From the NCBI GenBank assembly GCA_965221295.1, contig OZ244879.1:3162001-3226000 (forward strand): a stretch of DNA of 64,000 nt. The letters run 5' to 3'. Within the stretch, counting starts at the first letter, position 1; each line of letters opens with the position of its first letter. The stretch comes from Bin87 sp965221295. Its GTDB lineage: Bacteria; Chloroflexota; Dehalococcoidia; Lucifugimonadales; UBA3495. The notes under the pieces were generated by a model. That model had not been told where the DNA came from and searched no databases. It worked only from the letters and a program-made list of their open reading frames with translations. Of the stretch, positions 14,202 to 23,474 are shown one piece after another. A program made the position numbers and the translations under genes.

Positions 14202-15141
14202 AGACCGGGCGATCCCAACCGAACCGCCGCGCCCGTTGTACGGCGGTCAGGCGGTGATTGAGGGAGTGATGATTCGCGGAGCCAGGCACTTCAGCCTGGC
14301 CGTGCGAAAACCGGATGGCGAAATCTTCTGCGCCACCGAGCCGGTGAACAGCCGCTTTTCCGGTAAGATGCGCCGCATTCCGCTGCTGCGCGGCGTATTG
14401 ATCCTGGCCGAGACCCTGTGGCTGGGGATGAAATCCCTGCAGCGGTCGGCAGTTATCGCCGCCGAGGAACCCGAGGGGGAACAGTCAGGCGGCGGCGACG
14501 CGGTTAGCAACTTGACGTTGGGGCTGACCATGTTGGTGGCGCTGGCGTTGGGCATAGGAGTTTTCCTGGTGCTGCCCCTGCTCGCGGTGCGGTTGGTCGA
14601 GCCGTACATCGGCTCGCTGTTGGTCAGCAACCTGATTGAAGGCGTAATCCGGTTGGCGATCCTGGTGGGCTACGTGGCGGGCATATCGCTCATGCGAGAC
14701 ATCCGCCGGGTGTACGCTTACCACGGCGCCGAACACATGGCTGTGCACACCTACGAAGCGGGACAGGCGCTGACGGTGGAGAACGTGCTGCAACATCCCA
14801 CGCCGCATCCGCGGTGCGGTACGGCCTTCCTGATCACGGTGGCCATCGTATCGGTGGTGGCGTTCGCCATCTTGGACGCGCTATTGGGTTCGGGCCTGGG
14901 TTGGCGCGTACTCTCCCGCATCGCCCCCATCCCGGTGGTGGCCGCGGTGAGCTACGAGATCATCCGGTTCGCCGGAGCCCACCGAACGACATGGTTCGGG
15001 AAGATTCTATCGGCCCCCGGCCTGTGGCTACAGCAGATCACGACGCGTCAACCCGAGCCCGACCAGATCGAGGTCGCCATCGCAGCCATGGCGGCGGCAG
15101 TGTCAGCGGATGATGGCGCTGGCGGCGAAATGACAAGATGA
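14194..15141 (+). CDS. DUF1385 membrane protein (YqhQ-like)
   Basis: The 315-residue integral membrane protein has the family opening YGGQAVIEGVMIRGARHFSLAVRKP (residues 16-40, split by a turn) and RRIPLLRGVL. It has three to four membrane segments (about 108-128, 140-165, 216-240, 245-262). The motif YHGAEHMAVHTYEAG contains the His/Glu residues thought to bind metal. Function is unknown; the gene commonly sits beside rpmE and prfA, as here beside rpmE. ATG 14194 is the start that fits the family; the frame's upstream part overlaps the hypothetical gene. Confidence 0.85.
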   Translation: MSKDRAIPTEPPRPLYGGQAVIEGVMIRGARHFSLAVRKPDGEIFCATEPVNSRFSGKMRRIPLLRGVLILAETLWLGMKSLQRSAVIAAEEPEGEQSGGGDAVSNLTLGLTMLVALALGIGVFLVLPLLAVRLVEPYIGSLLVSNLIEGVIRLAILVGYVAGISLMRDIRRVYAYHGAEHMAVHTYEAGQALTVENVLQHPTPHPRCGTAFLITVAIVSVVAFAILDALLGSGLGWRVLSRIAPIPVVAAVSYEIIRFAGAHRTTWFGKILSAPGLWLQQITTRQPEPDQIEVAIAAMAAAVSADDGAGGEMTR

Positions 15142-15186
15142 GCGGGCCGCGCTTCCATCGCCGGCCATCGCAATGACATAAGCGCC

Positions 15187-15550
15187 TGTCATTGCGAGGC
15201 CGAAGGCCGTGGCAATCTCGACCCTTGCGGAACGGCCGTCAATCGCGGTTGACGAGATTGCCGCGCTTCGCTCGCAATGACAGGTAAGGGGGAAAGGCGC
15301 TCGCCATGACTTTACACACTGTCATTGCCAGGCCGAAGGCCGTGGCAATCTCGAACCTTGCGGAACGGCCGTCAATTGCGGTCGACGAGATTGCCGCGCT
15401 TCGCTCGCAATGACAGGGAAGGGGGAAAAGCGCTCACAATGACATAACCGCCTGTCATTGCCAGGCCAAAGGCCGTGGCAATCTCGACCCTTGCGGGAAC
15501 GGCCGCCAATCGCGGTCGTCGAGATTGCCGCGCTTCGCTCGCAATGACAG
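15187..15550. repeat. Tandem array, three copies of the palindromic repeat, period 133 bp
   Basis: Copies start at 15187, 15320 and 15453, exactly 133 bases apart. Each is 97-98 bases, begins TGTCATTGC and ends TTCGCTCGCAATGACAG, followed by a spacer of about 35 bases that is itself partly conserved. No gene lies between 15142 and 15690. Confidence 0.9.
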
Positions 15551-15690
15551 GCGAGGGGTGGCTGGCGAAGGCGGGTGTCGGAAATTGGTCAACTGCGGGC
15601 GCGATTCCAGATCACCGCCCCGGGATGCCGGTGTGGTAGAGTTACAGCCGATATGATGGGCGGAACCACACACCCCAACGCAGGTGCAGC

Positions 15691-16041
15691 ATGGCAGACG
15701 TTCCCGACATGCAGATGATTCCATACTTGACGGCCGCAGAGCCGCGCAACTTTGTGGAGCAGGGACTGCAACGTTACAACGAACTTCTGGAACGGCTTGC
15801 CGGGCAGATGGATGACCTGCTACAACTGGCGCGCGACGGCCAGCCCATTGACGCAGAGCTGACGGATCAGCTGGCCAGCCTGCGGGAGGCGCTACGCCCT
15901 CGCCACGGCCTCTGCATCGACCGGGGCTGCTTTTCGTGCCGGGTGCACGAGGAGGCCATCAAGGAACATGTGCTGCTGTACGTGGACTGGAAACTGCCGG
16001 GCACGGTGCAACAACTGGAGCGGCTGAAGAACCGCAACTAG
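15691..16041 (+). CDS. Hypothetical protein with a coiled coil and a Cys cluster
   Basis: A 116-residue protein I do not recognise. Residues 22-70 are a long amphipathic helix (VEQGLQRYNELLERLAGQMD) likely to form a coiled coil. Residues 75-84 contain Cys-x4-Cys-x2-Cys (LCIDRGCFSCRVHEE), possibly a metal site with a nearby His. A short AGGTG site precedes ATG 15691. The gene is isolated between a repeat array and a convergent hydrolase gene whose stop is 21 bases away. Confidence 0.6.
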   Translation: MADVPDMQMIPYLTAAEPRNFVEQGLQRYNELLERLAGQMDDLLQLARDGQPIDAELTDQLASLREALRPRHGLCIDRGCFSCRVHEEAIKEHVLLYVDWKLPGTVQQLERLKNRN

Positions 16042-16062
16042 ACCCTTATCGCAACTAAACCC

Positions 16063-17163
16063 TCACCGCGGCGGCTGACGGGCCACGGCAACGATGTGGT
16101 ACAGGTGCCGGTAGAGCTGGAAGGCTCCTCCCAACAGCGATTTCAGATCGGTTTCCGCATCGGGCCGCACATGGCGAAAGATGTCGGTTTCGGTGTAGTA
16201 AACCGACACGTCGGGCCGCTGCAACTGCAACGCCTGAACCATCCGGCGGGACTCGCCCACCGGGATTAATGGATCGCCCCGGTCGTGCATTATCCGCATC
16301 ACGGTACGGCGACTCCATTTCGCCACGTGGCGAGACGGCGAAATGGAATCAGCTTCGGCGCGGAAGGATGCGGGCAATTCTGCGTAGCGCTCGCGGGCTT
16401 CGGTGATGGAGTCCGCGCCTCCCAGCAGCGCCTCGGCGGCGGGGGATGCCGACAAGGGCGCCAGCATGTTGTCGAACACCTGGCGCGTCAGCCGGTCCAC
16501 TGGCCACGGCGTTTCCGACCCCTCTGCAATGGCCTGGCCGGCGGCGATCTGAGCGATCAGGTCGGCGGTATCATAGTAGCCGCCAAAAGCGTTGACGAAG
16601 GCGATGTCGTCAGCGATGCGTGGATCTGCGGCGGCGACCAGCGCGAAGGAAGCTCCCACCGAAAACCCGGCCAAGCCCACCCGTTCGGGGTCCACGAATT
16701 CCTGCTGGCGCAGGCGCTGAAAGGCGGCGACCACGTTGAGGATTTCGTTGGCGTCCACTTGGGCGCGCTGCCCCATGGTTGGCGACCAGTAGTACATGAC
16801 GGCAAAGCCGGCGCGAGCCAGCGCCCGGCCCAGGTTGATCACGTCGGGGTCATCGGCTCCGGCGGCGTTGGCGCCGAGAAACACCACCAGACCGGCGCGG
16901 CGCTTGCCGTCGGGAATGACGTAGATGTCGCCCCGGCCGGCTCCGCCGTCGGCGCGTGTGAATTCGGCCGCGATATGTTTCGGTTCCGGGGAGAGCCAAG
17001 GCTGGGGCTTGATGGGCGATGGCAGAACCTGGGCCGCCAGGGCCGCCGTGTGGATGCCAGTGGTAATGGGCCGATGGAAGGTCAGAGCCGCGAACATTGC
17101 CGCTGCGATCACCAGCAGAAGTACATAGAGGCGGAAGGACAACCGGCTTGGAAGACGCCGCAT
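16063..17163 (-). CDS. Membrane-anchored alpha/beta hydrolase
   Basis: A 366-residue serine hydrolase of the dienelactone-hydrolase/acetyl-esterase type, presumed extracytoplasmic. Residues 10-28 form one membrane segment (LYVLLLVIAAAMFAALTF), so the catalytic domain is anchored. The triad can be placed at Ser168 (GFSVGAS), Asp297 (HDRGDPLIP) and His331 (FRHVRP). The substrate is unknown. It lies upstream of nothing obvious on its strand and is separated by 115 bases from the MFS gene. Confidence 0.75.
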   Translation of the reverse strand: MRRLPSRLSFRLYVLLLVIAAAMFAALTFHRPITTGIHTAALAAQVLPSPIKPQPWLSPEPKHIAAEFTRADGGAGRGDIYVIPDGKRRAGLVVFLGANAAGADDPDVINLGRALARAGFAVMYYWSPTMGQRAQVDANEILNVVAAFQRLRQQEFVDPERVGLAGFSVGASFALVAAADPRIADDIAFVNAFGGYYDTADLIAQIAAGQAIAEGSETPWPVDRLTRQVFDNMLAPLSASPAAEALLGGADSITEARERYAELPASFRAEADSISPSRHVAKWSRRTVMRIMHDRGDPLIPVGESRRMVQALQLQRPDVSVYYTETDIFRHVRPDAETDLKSLLGGAFQLYRHLYHIVAVARQPPR

Positions 17164-17278
17164 GGTGGCCAGAGCTTGCCACGCGACATCGGCGATGGCA
17201 ATAGAAGCCGCAACAGAATACTCTGATTAATCAGGACACTGACCATTCAGGAGATTGACCGTTCCAAAACCCTGCCGG

Positions 17279-18574
17279 TCAGACGCGGACCCGGCTGATC
17301 ATGACGGCCGAGATGAGACGGGTGGCCGCCATCGCCAGGAAGACTATGGGCCAGGGGCTGCCGGACACGTCCAGCAACACGCTGAAGATCAACGCCTGCG
17401 CTCCGGCGTAGAGGTAACCGTGGGCGTCGAGCACGCCGGCGCCCGTGCCGGCCATCTTGCGCCCCGACAGGTCCACCGAAATGGTCGATATCAGCGATAC
17501 GCCCATGCTGACACCACCCCACAGCATCAGGCCGGCCCCGAGCCAGGCGTTGGACGGCGGAGCCAGCGCGATCACCACCAACGCCGCTGCGGAGAGAAAG
17601 CAGGACGCCAACACCAGCGGACGCCGGCGGCTACCCAACAGTTTGTCCGAGATCACGCCTGACACGGGCGGCGCGATCAGGTATCCCAGGGGCAGCAGGA
17701 AGGTGATTAGCACCGTCTGCGTGATATCCAGACCGCCCGCCTCGAAGTAGTAGAGTGGAACCCAGGTGGTAAGGCCGTAGCGGGCCACGTTCTCCAGACC
17801 CTTGACGTGGCAGGCCAATTGGAACCGTCCGTTGGTCAGGAGAATCTTATATGGACCGAATCCCTTCAGTTCGTCGTCGCTTATTGATTCGGGCTCGGCA
17901 GAGATTTCATCCTCCTCGATGTATTCCGGCAGGTCAGCGTCTCGGGGGCGGTCTCGAGTCAGGAAGTAGAAAGCGATTCCCAACGCGGCGATCATCAGGG
18001 GCGGGTAGCGAAAGGCGGCCCGCCAACCCCACTCGGCGGCGACCCAGCTGCTCAACCACCACATCAGCAGCATGGCGCCACCGGTTACGGTGCCGAGGAT
18101 GCCCATGGCGATCCCGCGCTCGCGGCGCGGCCACCACTGGCTGATCATGCTGATGGCGGGCGCCCAGCAGGCGGCGTTGACGAATCCGGCCAGGCCCCAG
18201 GGGATGGCGAAGCTGACGGCAGAGGCTCCGAAGGACGCCGCCCAGTTGAACGCGGTGGTCAGAATCGCGCCCAACGCTACCCAAAGGCGCAGGCCGTAGG
18301 CCTCGGCCAGACGGCCGTGGGCCAGGTCGCCCAGCATGAACCCCCACAGCAGCATTGCGTTGATGACGCCAACTTCAATGTTGGTCAGATGCAGGTCGTC
18401 CTTGATGAGGGGCGACGTGGGCCAAAAGTTGAACCGCCCGGTATAGACGAACAGGTAGAAGGCGCAGAACGCGATCAGCGTCTGCCACTTCCACCGGTGA
18501 TAACGGGGCGGCAAGTCCTGGTACGCGACCGAAACGCCAGGGCGGGTTGCGTCATATTGTTGGTCAGAGGCCAT
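17279..18574 (-). CDS. MFS transporter, GlpT/OPA-like
   Basis: A 431-residue, 12-segment major facilitator. The N-terminus WQTLIAFCAFYLFVYTGRFN and the loop GDLAHGRLAEAYGLRLWVAL place it near the organophosphate/anion antiporter group; the substrate is unknown. A hydrophilic acidic central loop (about 210-238, EYIEEDEISAEPESISDDEL) links the halves. ATG 18574 (MASDQQYD) is used; the upstream frame to 18835 overlaps the VOC gene. No clear Shine-Dalgarno site is present. It lies 91 bases after the VOC gene on the same strand and may share its transcript. Confidence 0.85.
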   Translation of the reverse strand: MASDQQYDATRPGVSVAYQDLPPRYHRWKWQTLIAFCAFYLFVYTGRFNFWPTSPLIKDDLHLTNIEVGVINAMLLWGFMLGDLAHGRLAEAYGLRLWVALGAILTTAFNWAASFGASAVSFAIPWGLAGFVNAACWAPAISMISQWWPRRERGIAMGILGTVTGGAMLLMWWLSSWVAAEWGWRAAFRYPPLMIAALGIAFYFLTRDRPRDADLPEYIEEDEISAEPESISDDELKGFGPYKILLTNGRFQLACHVKGLENVARYGLTTWVPLYYFEAGGLDITQTVLITFLLPLGYLIAPPVSGVISDKLLGSRRRPLVLASCFLSAAALVVIALAPPSNAWLGAGLMLWGGVSMGVSLISTISVDLSGRKMAGTGAGVLDAHGYLYAGAQALIFSVLLDVSGSPWPIVFLAMAATRLISAVMISRVRV

Positions 18575-18665
18575 AGGAGGATCGCAACAAGAAGGGATCA
18601 CAAAAATGAGAAGCCGCCGCCGGGGTTCAGCGCCCTCGGCGGCGGCGTAACACGGCGCCTGGCGT

Positions 18666-19145
18666 TTAGCGCTTGGTGTGGAGCAGTTCCTTGGCTTCGT
18701 CCAGCAATTCCTCGTCGCTGCGGCTGAGGTCCAGAGGGTCGCCATGGGGCTGGGGAACCGGGAAACCGGTTTTGTAGTAAAGCTCGATGCGGTTGCCCTC
18801 CGGGTCGAAGAAATACATGCCGAAGGCGTTGCCATGGCTGACGATGCGGTCGATGGTCAGGTTCTCGGCGTCGATGCGAGCCTTGTATTCGCGCATATCC
18901 TGGATGGTGGGGACGGCGAAGGAAATCTGTTGGATGACCTTGGCGTCGTCGGAGGTGACGCGACCCTCCATGAGCACGAACTCATGATGCTCGGCGACGG
19001 GGTCGGAGCTCATGAACACCATGCGGCGTTGTTCCAAGTCTTCATCGGCGATCTTCAACCCCAGCACGCGGCTGTAGAAATCGCGCATCTTCATAAGGTC
19101 GGTGGCGTAGATGCCAACGTGACCGAGGCCGGCTATCTGGGCCAT
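18666..19145 (-). CDS. VOC family protein (glyoxalase / extradiol dioxygenase fold)
   Basis: A 159-residue single-module vicinal-oxygen-chelate protein. The two beta-alpha-beta3 halves are recognisable: LGHVGIYATDLMKMRDFYSR with metal ligand His9, and FDPEGNRIELYY with Glu121; His53/His54 lie in the first half. This resembles the catalytic half of catechol-2,3-dioxygenase-like proteins, but the substrate is unknown. AGGAGG precedes ATG 19145. A downstream MFS gene suggests uptake and modification of one compound, which is inference. Confidence 0.85.
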   Translation of the reverse strand: MAQIAGLGHVGIYATDLMKMRDFYSRVLGLKIADEDLEQRRMVFMSSDPVAEHHEFVLMEGRVTSDDAKVIQQISFAVPTIQDMREYKARIDAENLTIDRIVSHGNAFGMYFFDPEGNRIELYYKTGFPVPQPHGDPLDLSRSDEELLDEAKELLHTKR

Positions 19146-19218
19146 GGGGCGCCTCCTGTACTGTCGGGTTCAAGGGTTTGCAATTTCGGCAACGTTAGTT
19201 GGTATGGCCGGTGATGTC

Positions 19219-19866
19219 AAGATGCCGGCCGTTCGCCCTCGCCCCAGCGGCCGTTGGTCCAAGCATCGGGATTGCCGCGTCGCTAGCGCTCCTCGCAATG
19301 ACAGTTGGGGGAACCGAGCGCCCCGCCGACCTGTCATTGCGAGCGCCCATCCCTCCCCTGTCATTGCGAGGCCGAAGGCCGTGGCAATCTCGTCGACCGC
19401 AACCAACGGCCGTTCGCCCTCGCTCCGACCCGGCGGCCGTTGGCCCAAGCATCGAGATTGCCGCGTCGCTGGCGCTCCTCGCAATGACCGTTGGGGGAAC
19501 CGAGCGCCCTGCCGACCTGTCATTGCGAGGCCGAAGGCCGCGGCAATCTCGTCGATCACAACCAACGGCCGTTCGCACCCGCTCCAACCCAGCGGCCGTT
19601 GGCCCAGGCGTCGGGATTGCCGCGTCGCTGGCGCTCCTCGCAATGACAGTAGGGGCAAGCGCCGCTACCTGGTTTCTCCCGCTGTCATCGCGAGCGCCAC
19701 GCCGACCTGTCATTGCGAGCGCCCATCCCTCCCCTGTCATTGCGAGGCCGAAGGCCGCGGCAATCTCGTCGATCACAACCAACGGCCGTTCGCCCTCGCT
19801 CCGACCCGGCGGCCGTTGGCCCAAGCATCGGGATTGCCGCGTCGCTTGCGCTCCTCGCGATGACCG
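19219..19866. repeat. Cluster of palindromic repeats (about five partial or full copies)
   Basis: Copies in one orientation occur at about 19359-19491, 19517-19650 and 19735-19866, with half-copies at 19219-19303 and 19688-19710. Ends are TGTCATTGCGAGGCCGAAGG and CTCCTCGCAATGAC. The long frames on both strands here are translations of the repeat. Confidence 0.85.
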
Positions 19867-19962
19867 TTGGGGCAGGCGCCGCGCCATGACGGATGCGGTA
19901 TCATTCAAACGCGCGACCCCGCATCGCGCCGGGTACAGCGCCAGAAGAGGAGATGAGAAGCG

Positions 19963-20745
19963 ATGCCATACTCGGGATTGGATTTGACCGGACGCAAAGC
20001 CTTGGTGACGGGCGCGGCTCGTGGCATAGGGGCAACTCTGGCCGTTGGGTTGGCCCAGGCCGGCGCCGATGTGGCCGTGTGCGACCTCGCGTCCGACGAG
20101 TCGTGGGAGGGTTTGTCCAGCACGGTTTGGCAGATCCGAAACGCCGGTCAAGTGGGTCTGGCGTTTGACCTGGACGTCAGGGAAGTGGAGGAGATCCGGC
20201 CGGCCGTCCGGCAGGCCTCCGACGACCTGGGCGGACTGGACATCGTGGTGAACAACGCTGGGATCCGACGCCGAGCGCCGGCCCTGGAGGTGGTCGAGGA
20301 GGACTGGGACGCGGTGATGGACACCAACTTGAAGGGCGCGTTCTTCTGCTCCCAGGCGGCGGCGCGGCTGATGATTCCCCAGGGGTACGGTCGCATCATC
20401 AACATCGCCTCCCAAATGGCCCTGGTGGGGGCGGTTAATCGGGCCGCGTACTGCGCCAGCAAGGGCGGGCTGCTGAATCTGACCCGGACGCTGGCCCTGG
20501 AATGGGCCCAGTACGGCATCACGGTGAACGCAATCGGGCCTGGCCCCACCCTCACGCCCGGCGTGGTGGAGGCCGAAACGCGGGACGCCGACGAGGTGGA
20601 GGCGGAGCTGTTGGTCAAGATGCCCTTGGGTCGGCGCATGGATCCGGAGGAATTGGTGGGCGCGGCCATCTACCTGGCCAGCGAATCGGCGGGCGCCACC
20701 ACAGGGCAGATGCTGGTGGTGGATGGCGGCTGGACGGCGATGTAA
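19963..20745 (+). CDS. SDR family oxidoreductase
   Basis: A 260-residue classical short-chain dehydrogenase, NAD(P)-dependent. Visible residues: TGAARGIG (16-23), NNAG (97-100), catalytic Ser150, Tyr163 and Lys167 (YCASK), and the C-terminal LVVDGGWTAM typical of 3-ketoacyl reductase and sugar/polyol dehydrogenase groups. Asp41 after the second beta strand (AVCDLAS) suggests NAD preference. Substrate unknown. A GAGGAG stretch lies upstream of ATG 19963. Confidence 0.9.
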   Translation: MPYSGLDLTGRKALVTGAARGIGATLAVGLAQAGADVAVCDLASDESWEGLSSTVWQIRNAGQVGLAFDLDVREVEEIRPAVRQASDDLGGLDIVVNNAGIRRRAPALEVVEEDWDAVMDTNLKGAFFCSQAAARLMIPQGYGRIINIASQMALVGAVNRAAYCASKGGLLNLTRTLALEWAQYGITVNAIGPGPTLTPGVVEAETRDADEVEAELLVKMPLGRRMDPEELVGAAIYLASESAGATTGQMLVVDGGWTAM

Positions 20746-20832
20746 TATCATTAGGCGTATTGGAGGCGTCCACCACGCGAGCAACGGAGCGCAACATGCG
20801 AGCGACGGCGCACTATAGGAGCACGGAAGCAA

Positions 20833-21972
20833 ATGACTACAGCGGAACGGTTGGACGCATCTGAACAGGGCGATGCCCAACGGCCCGTCGGATCGCCGCG
20901 GGTGTCGGTGGTGGCCACGACGCCAGAAACGGTTCTGGCGGACGTGGAACGAGCGATGCGATTGGCCGGCGCGGAGCAGGCGCTATCCACGGACGTGGAG
21001 ACCCTGCTGAAGATCAACATCTCGTGGCAGCACTGGTATCCGGGCTGCTCGACCACGCCGTGGCAGCTGGAAGGCGCCATCCGCGGCCTGCAGAACATGG
21101 GCCACACCGATCTGATCGCCGCGCACAACGGCACCGTGGTGGTGGACTCCTTCGAGGGCGAGGTGAACAACAAGCACAAGCCGGTGCAGGACAAGTACGG
21201 GCTGCGCACGGTGCATCTGGACACGCCGCCGGAACCCTGGGTTCGCTATGAACCCAAGGCCCAAATGCAGGTCCTGCACGACATCTACCCCGAGGGCATC
21301 GAAATACCGCAGATTTTCGCTGGCAAGAACATCGTGCACCTCCCCACCATGAAAACCCACGTTTTCACCACCATGACCGGCGCCATGAAGAACGCCTTCG
21401 GTGGCCTGCTGCACCGCAAGCGCCACTGGACCCACTCGGTGATTCACGAAACCCTGGTGGACCTGCTGGCGATACAGCAGGAGATTCACCCCGGCATCTT
21501 CGCCGTAACCGACGGGACGTTTGCCGGCGACGGGCCGGGTCCGCGCGCCATGCGGTGGCACGTCAAGAATCGCATCGTGGCCGGCGCCGACCAGGTGGCG
21601 GTGGACGCCGTGGCGGCGTCGATGATGGGGTTCGATCCGCTGTCGCTGAAGTTCATCAGGCTGGCCCACGAGCGCGGCCTGGGCGTGGGCGACCTGCGCG
21701 ACATCGAGGTGGTGGGCGACGAGCCAGACATCAGCCGGGTGGATTGGAAGTTCGCCGACAACGAAAACACCTTCGCCAGCCAGGGACAGAAGTTGATATA
21801 CTGGGGTCCCCTGAAGCCGCTGGAGAACATGCTGCTACGGTCGCCGCTGGCCGGATGGGCCTACGCGGCCAGCAACCTCTACCACAACGGCTACTGGCTC
21901 AACACCATAGGCAAAAGCCGGGTGCGCAAAGCCCTACAAACCGAGTGGGGCAGGCTGTGGGAGAGTTATTAG
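20833..21972 (+). CDS. DUF362 domain-containing protein
   Basis: A 379-residue protein with the DUF362 pattern: a start near RVSVVATTPETVLADVERAM, KINISWQHWYPGCSTTPWQL, and the characteristic LPTMKTHVFTTMTGAMKNAF. No ferredoxin-type cysteines follow, so it is a stand-alone DUF362 rather than a fused iron-sulphur form. The function of the domain is unknown. It is 87 bases downstream of the SDR on the same strand, so they may be co-transcribed. Confidence 0.8.
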   Translation: MTTAERLDASEQGDAQRPVGSPRVSVVATTPETVLADVERAMRLAGAEQALSTDVETLLKINISWQHWYPGCSTTPWQLEGAIRGLQNMGHTDLIAAHNGTVVVDSFEGEVNNKHKPVQDKYGLRTVHLDTPPEPWVRYEPKAQMQVLHDIYPEGIEIPQIFAGKNIVHLPTMKTHVFTTMTGAMKNAFGGLLHRKRHWTHSVIHETLVDLLAIQQEIHPGIFAVTDGTFAGDGPGPRAMRWHVKNRIVAGADQVAVDAVAASMMGFDPLSLKFIRLAHERGLGVGDLRDIEVVGDEPDISRVDWKFADNENTFASQGQKLIYWGPLKPLENMLLRSPLAGWAYAASNLYHNGYWLNTIGKSRVRKALQTEWGRLWESY

Positions 21973-22020
21973 GGATGCGGGCAAGGGTTAGGGTAGAACC
22001 AACCAAAAGGAGGCACGAAG

Positions 22021-23472
22021 ATGCATATTGCGGGAATATTGATTTGCCAGGTTCCGCCGTTTAAGGAGTGTGTGCAGTTCGAATTTGACCATCGTGTCAA
22101 CGTGCTGGTTGGTCCGAACGCAGTTGGGAAAAGCACGGCGCTGCTAGCCATATCACCATATCCACCGGCCGGGTCGTACAGAACAGAATTTTATGACGCG
22201 CTGGAATTTTCGGTTAGCGAGGACTGGCCGAAATCGCCGCCCGTTATGACGGGTGATGCATACAGAATTGAGCTAACTGGCGATGCGGAATCTAGAGAAG
22301 ACCAGCTGGCACGCATGTTCTACCCTCCTGTTCCTGGTTTCACAGGTCCTGAGCCTATTTGGGACGAAGTCCCTTACGTCTATGTTGGGGCCACTAGGTT
22401 GCAATTGCCAGTGCGAGCGGATGAATCCGGCAATCTCGGTGAAGTGCCCCCGATAGATCGCGATGTTGTACTAAAGTCGATTTTTGAACCTCCAGTCGTT
22501 ACCGGCGGCGCCGAACGACCCGACATATTCGACCCCAGCATCGTTGAATCAGCCATAGCCCATAGGGTTTGGCAACAACCTGAACCCAAAAAGGAACCGG
22601 GATCAAGTCAAGATTCCGGAAACATGAGCCACCCGCCGAATCCTGAGAGAGAGTATGATAAAGCGATAACATTGGGATTCCAATGCGCTCGCAGCATATG
22701 TGACGAGGTAATACGGCACGACGATGCGGTCAATTTTATATCACCAGGGGATGGGGACGTAATAGATAGGCGTGCATCTCCTCCCAGCGTTCGCCGCGGG
22801 GTCGGCATTTATACGGTCGACCATGATGTATGGGACAAATCTGCGCCACTATATCTTGGCAATCTGAGCGCGGGTTCACAAGGAACCCTCATGTGGGTGT
22901 GGCTGTTGGCGCTGAAAATGCTGCACCATTACAAATACCAGGGTGGCTGGGAAAAGAAGCCCGCCATCCTGCTGATCGACGAAATTGAGAACCACCTGCA
23001 CCCCACCTGGCAGCGGCGGGTGATCCCGGCGTTGCTGGAGCATTTCCCGGGCTTGCAGATTTTCGCCACCACGCACTCGCCCTTCGTGGTGGCTGGGTTG
23101 AAGGCCGGGCAGGTGCACATGCTGCAGCGCGACGCCGAAGGCGTCATCACCGCCACCACTAACACCGAGGACATCGTGGGGTGGACATCAGACGAGATTC
23201 TGCGCAACCTGATGGGGGTGGACGACCCTACGGACGATGCAACGGCGGCGGCGGCGCGAGAGTTGCGGGAACTACGGAACGAAGGGCCCCAGGCTGCAGA
23301 GGAGGACGAGTCAGCGCGCCAGGAGCGGATGCAGGAATTGCGGCGCCTGGTGGACCGGGACCTGCTGGCTGGAGGGCCAAGAGAAGCACAGCGAGAATTG
23401 TTTGAGCAGCAGTTTGCTGATGCTTTGGAAAAATATCGAAAGTCTCGAGAATTGGGGCAGGAGAACGGCTAA
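22021..23472 (+). CDS. AAA family ATPase, PtuA-like (Septu-type)
   Basis: A 483-residue SMC/ABC-type ATPase. Walker A is GPNAVGKST (31-39), the signature-like LSAGSQG is at 282-288, Walker B LLIDE is at 317-321, and the switch His is His352 (ATTHSPF). The C-terminus (about 400-483) is a charged helix likely to contact a partner. It is followed after 2 bases by an HNH nuclease gene, the arrangement of the two-gene Septu anti-phage system (PtuA/PtuB). GGAGG lies 8 bases before ATG 22021. The first 900 bases are clearly more AT-rich than the last 500, a sign of transfer or recombination. Assignment to Septu is by architecture, not by search. Confidence 0.8.
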   Translation: MHIAGILICQVPPFKECVQFEFDHRVNVLVGPNAVGKSTALLAISPYPPAGSYRTEFYDALEFSVSEDWPKSPPVMTGDAYRIELTGDAESREDQLARMFYPPVPGFTGPEPIWDEVPYVYVGATRLQLPVRADESGNLGEVPPIDRDVVLKSIFEPPVVTGGAERPDIFDPSIVESAIAHRVWQQPEPKKEPGSSQDSGNMSHPPNPEREYDKAITLGFQCARSICDEVIRHDDAVNFISPGDGDVIDRRASPPSVRRGVGIYTVDHDVWDKSAPLYLGNLSAGSQGTLMWVWLLALKMLHHYKYQGGWEKKPAILLIDEIENHLHPTWQRRVIPALLEHFPGLQIFATTHSPFVVAGLKAGQVHMLQRDAEGVITATTNTEDIVGWTSDEILRNLMGVDDPTDDATAAAARELRELRNEGPQAAEEDESARQERMQELRRLVDRDLLAGGPREAQRELFEQQFADALEKYRKSRELGQENG

Positions 23473-23474
23473 AC

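Noticed and set aside
19170..20880. Long minus-strand frame of 561 codons across repeats and the SDR gene
   Set aside because: It is a GC-driven shadow: half is translated repeat (SLRGAPATRQSRCLGQRP-type sequence), the rest is antisense to a well-supported SDR.
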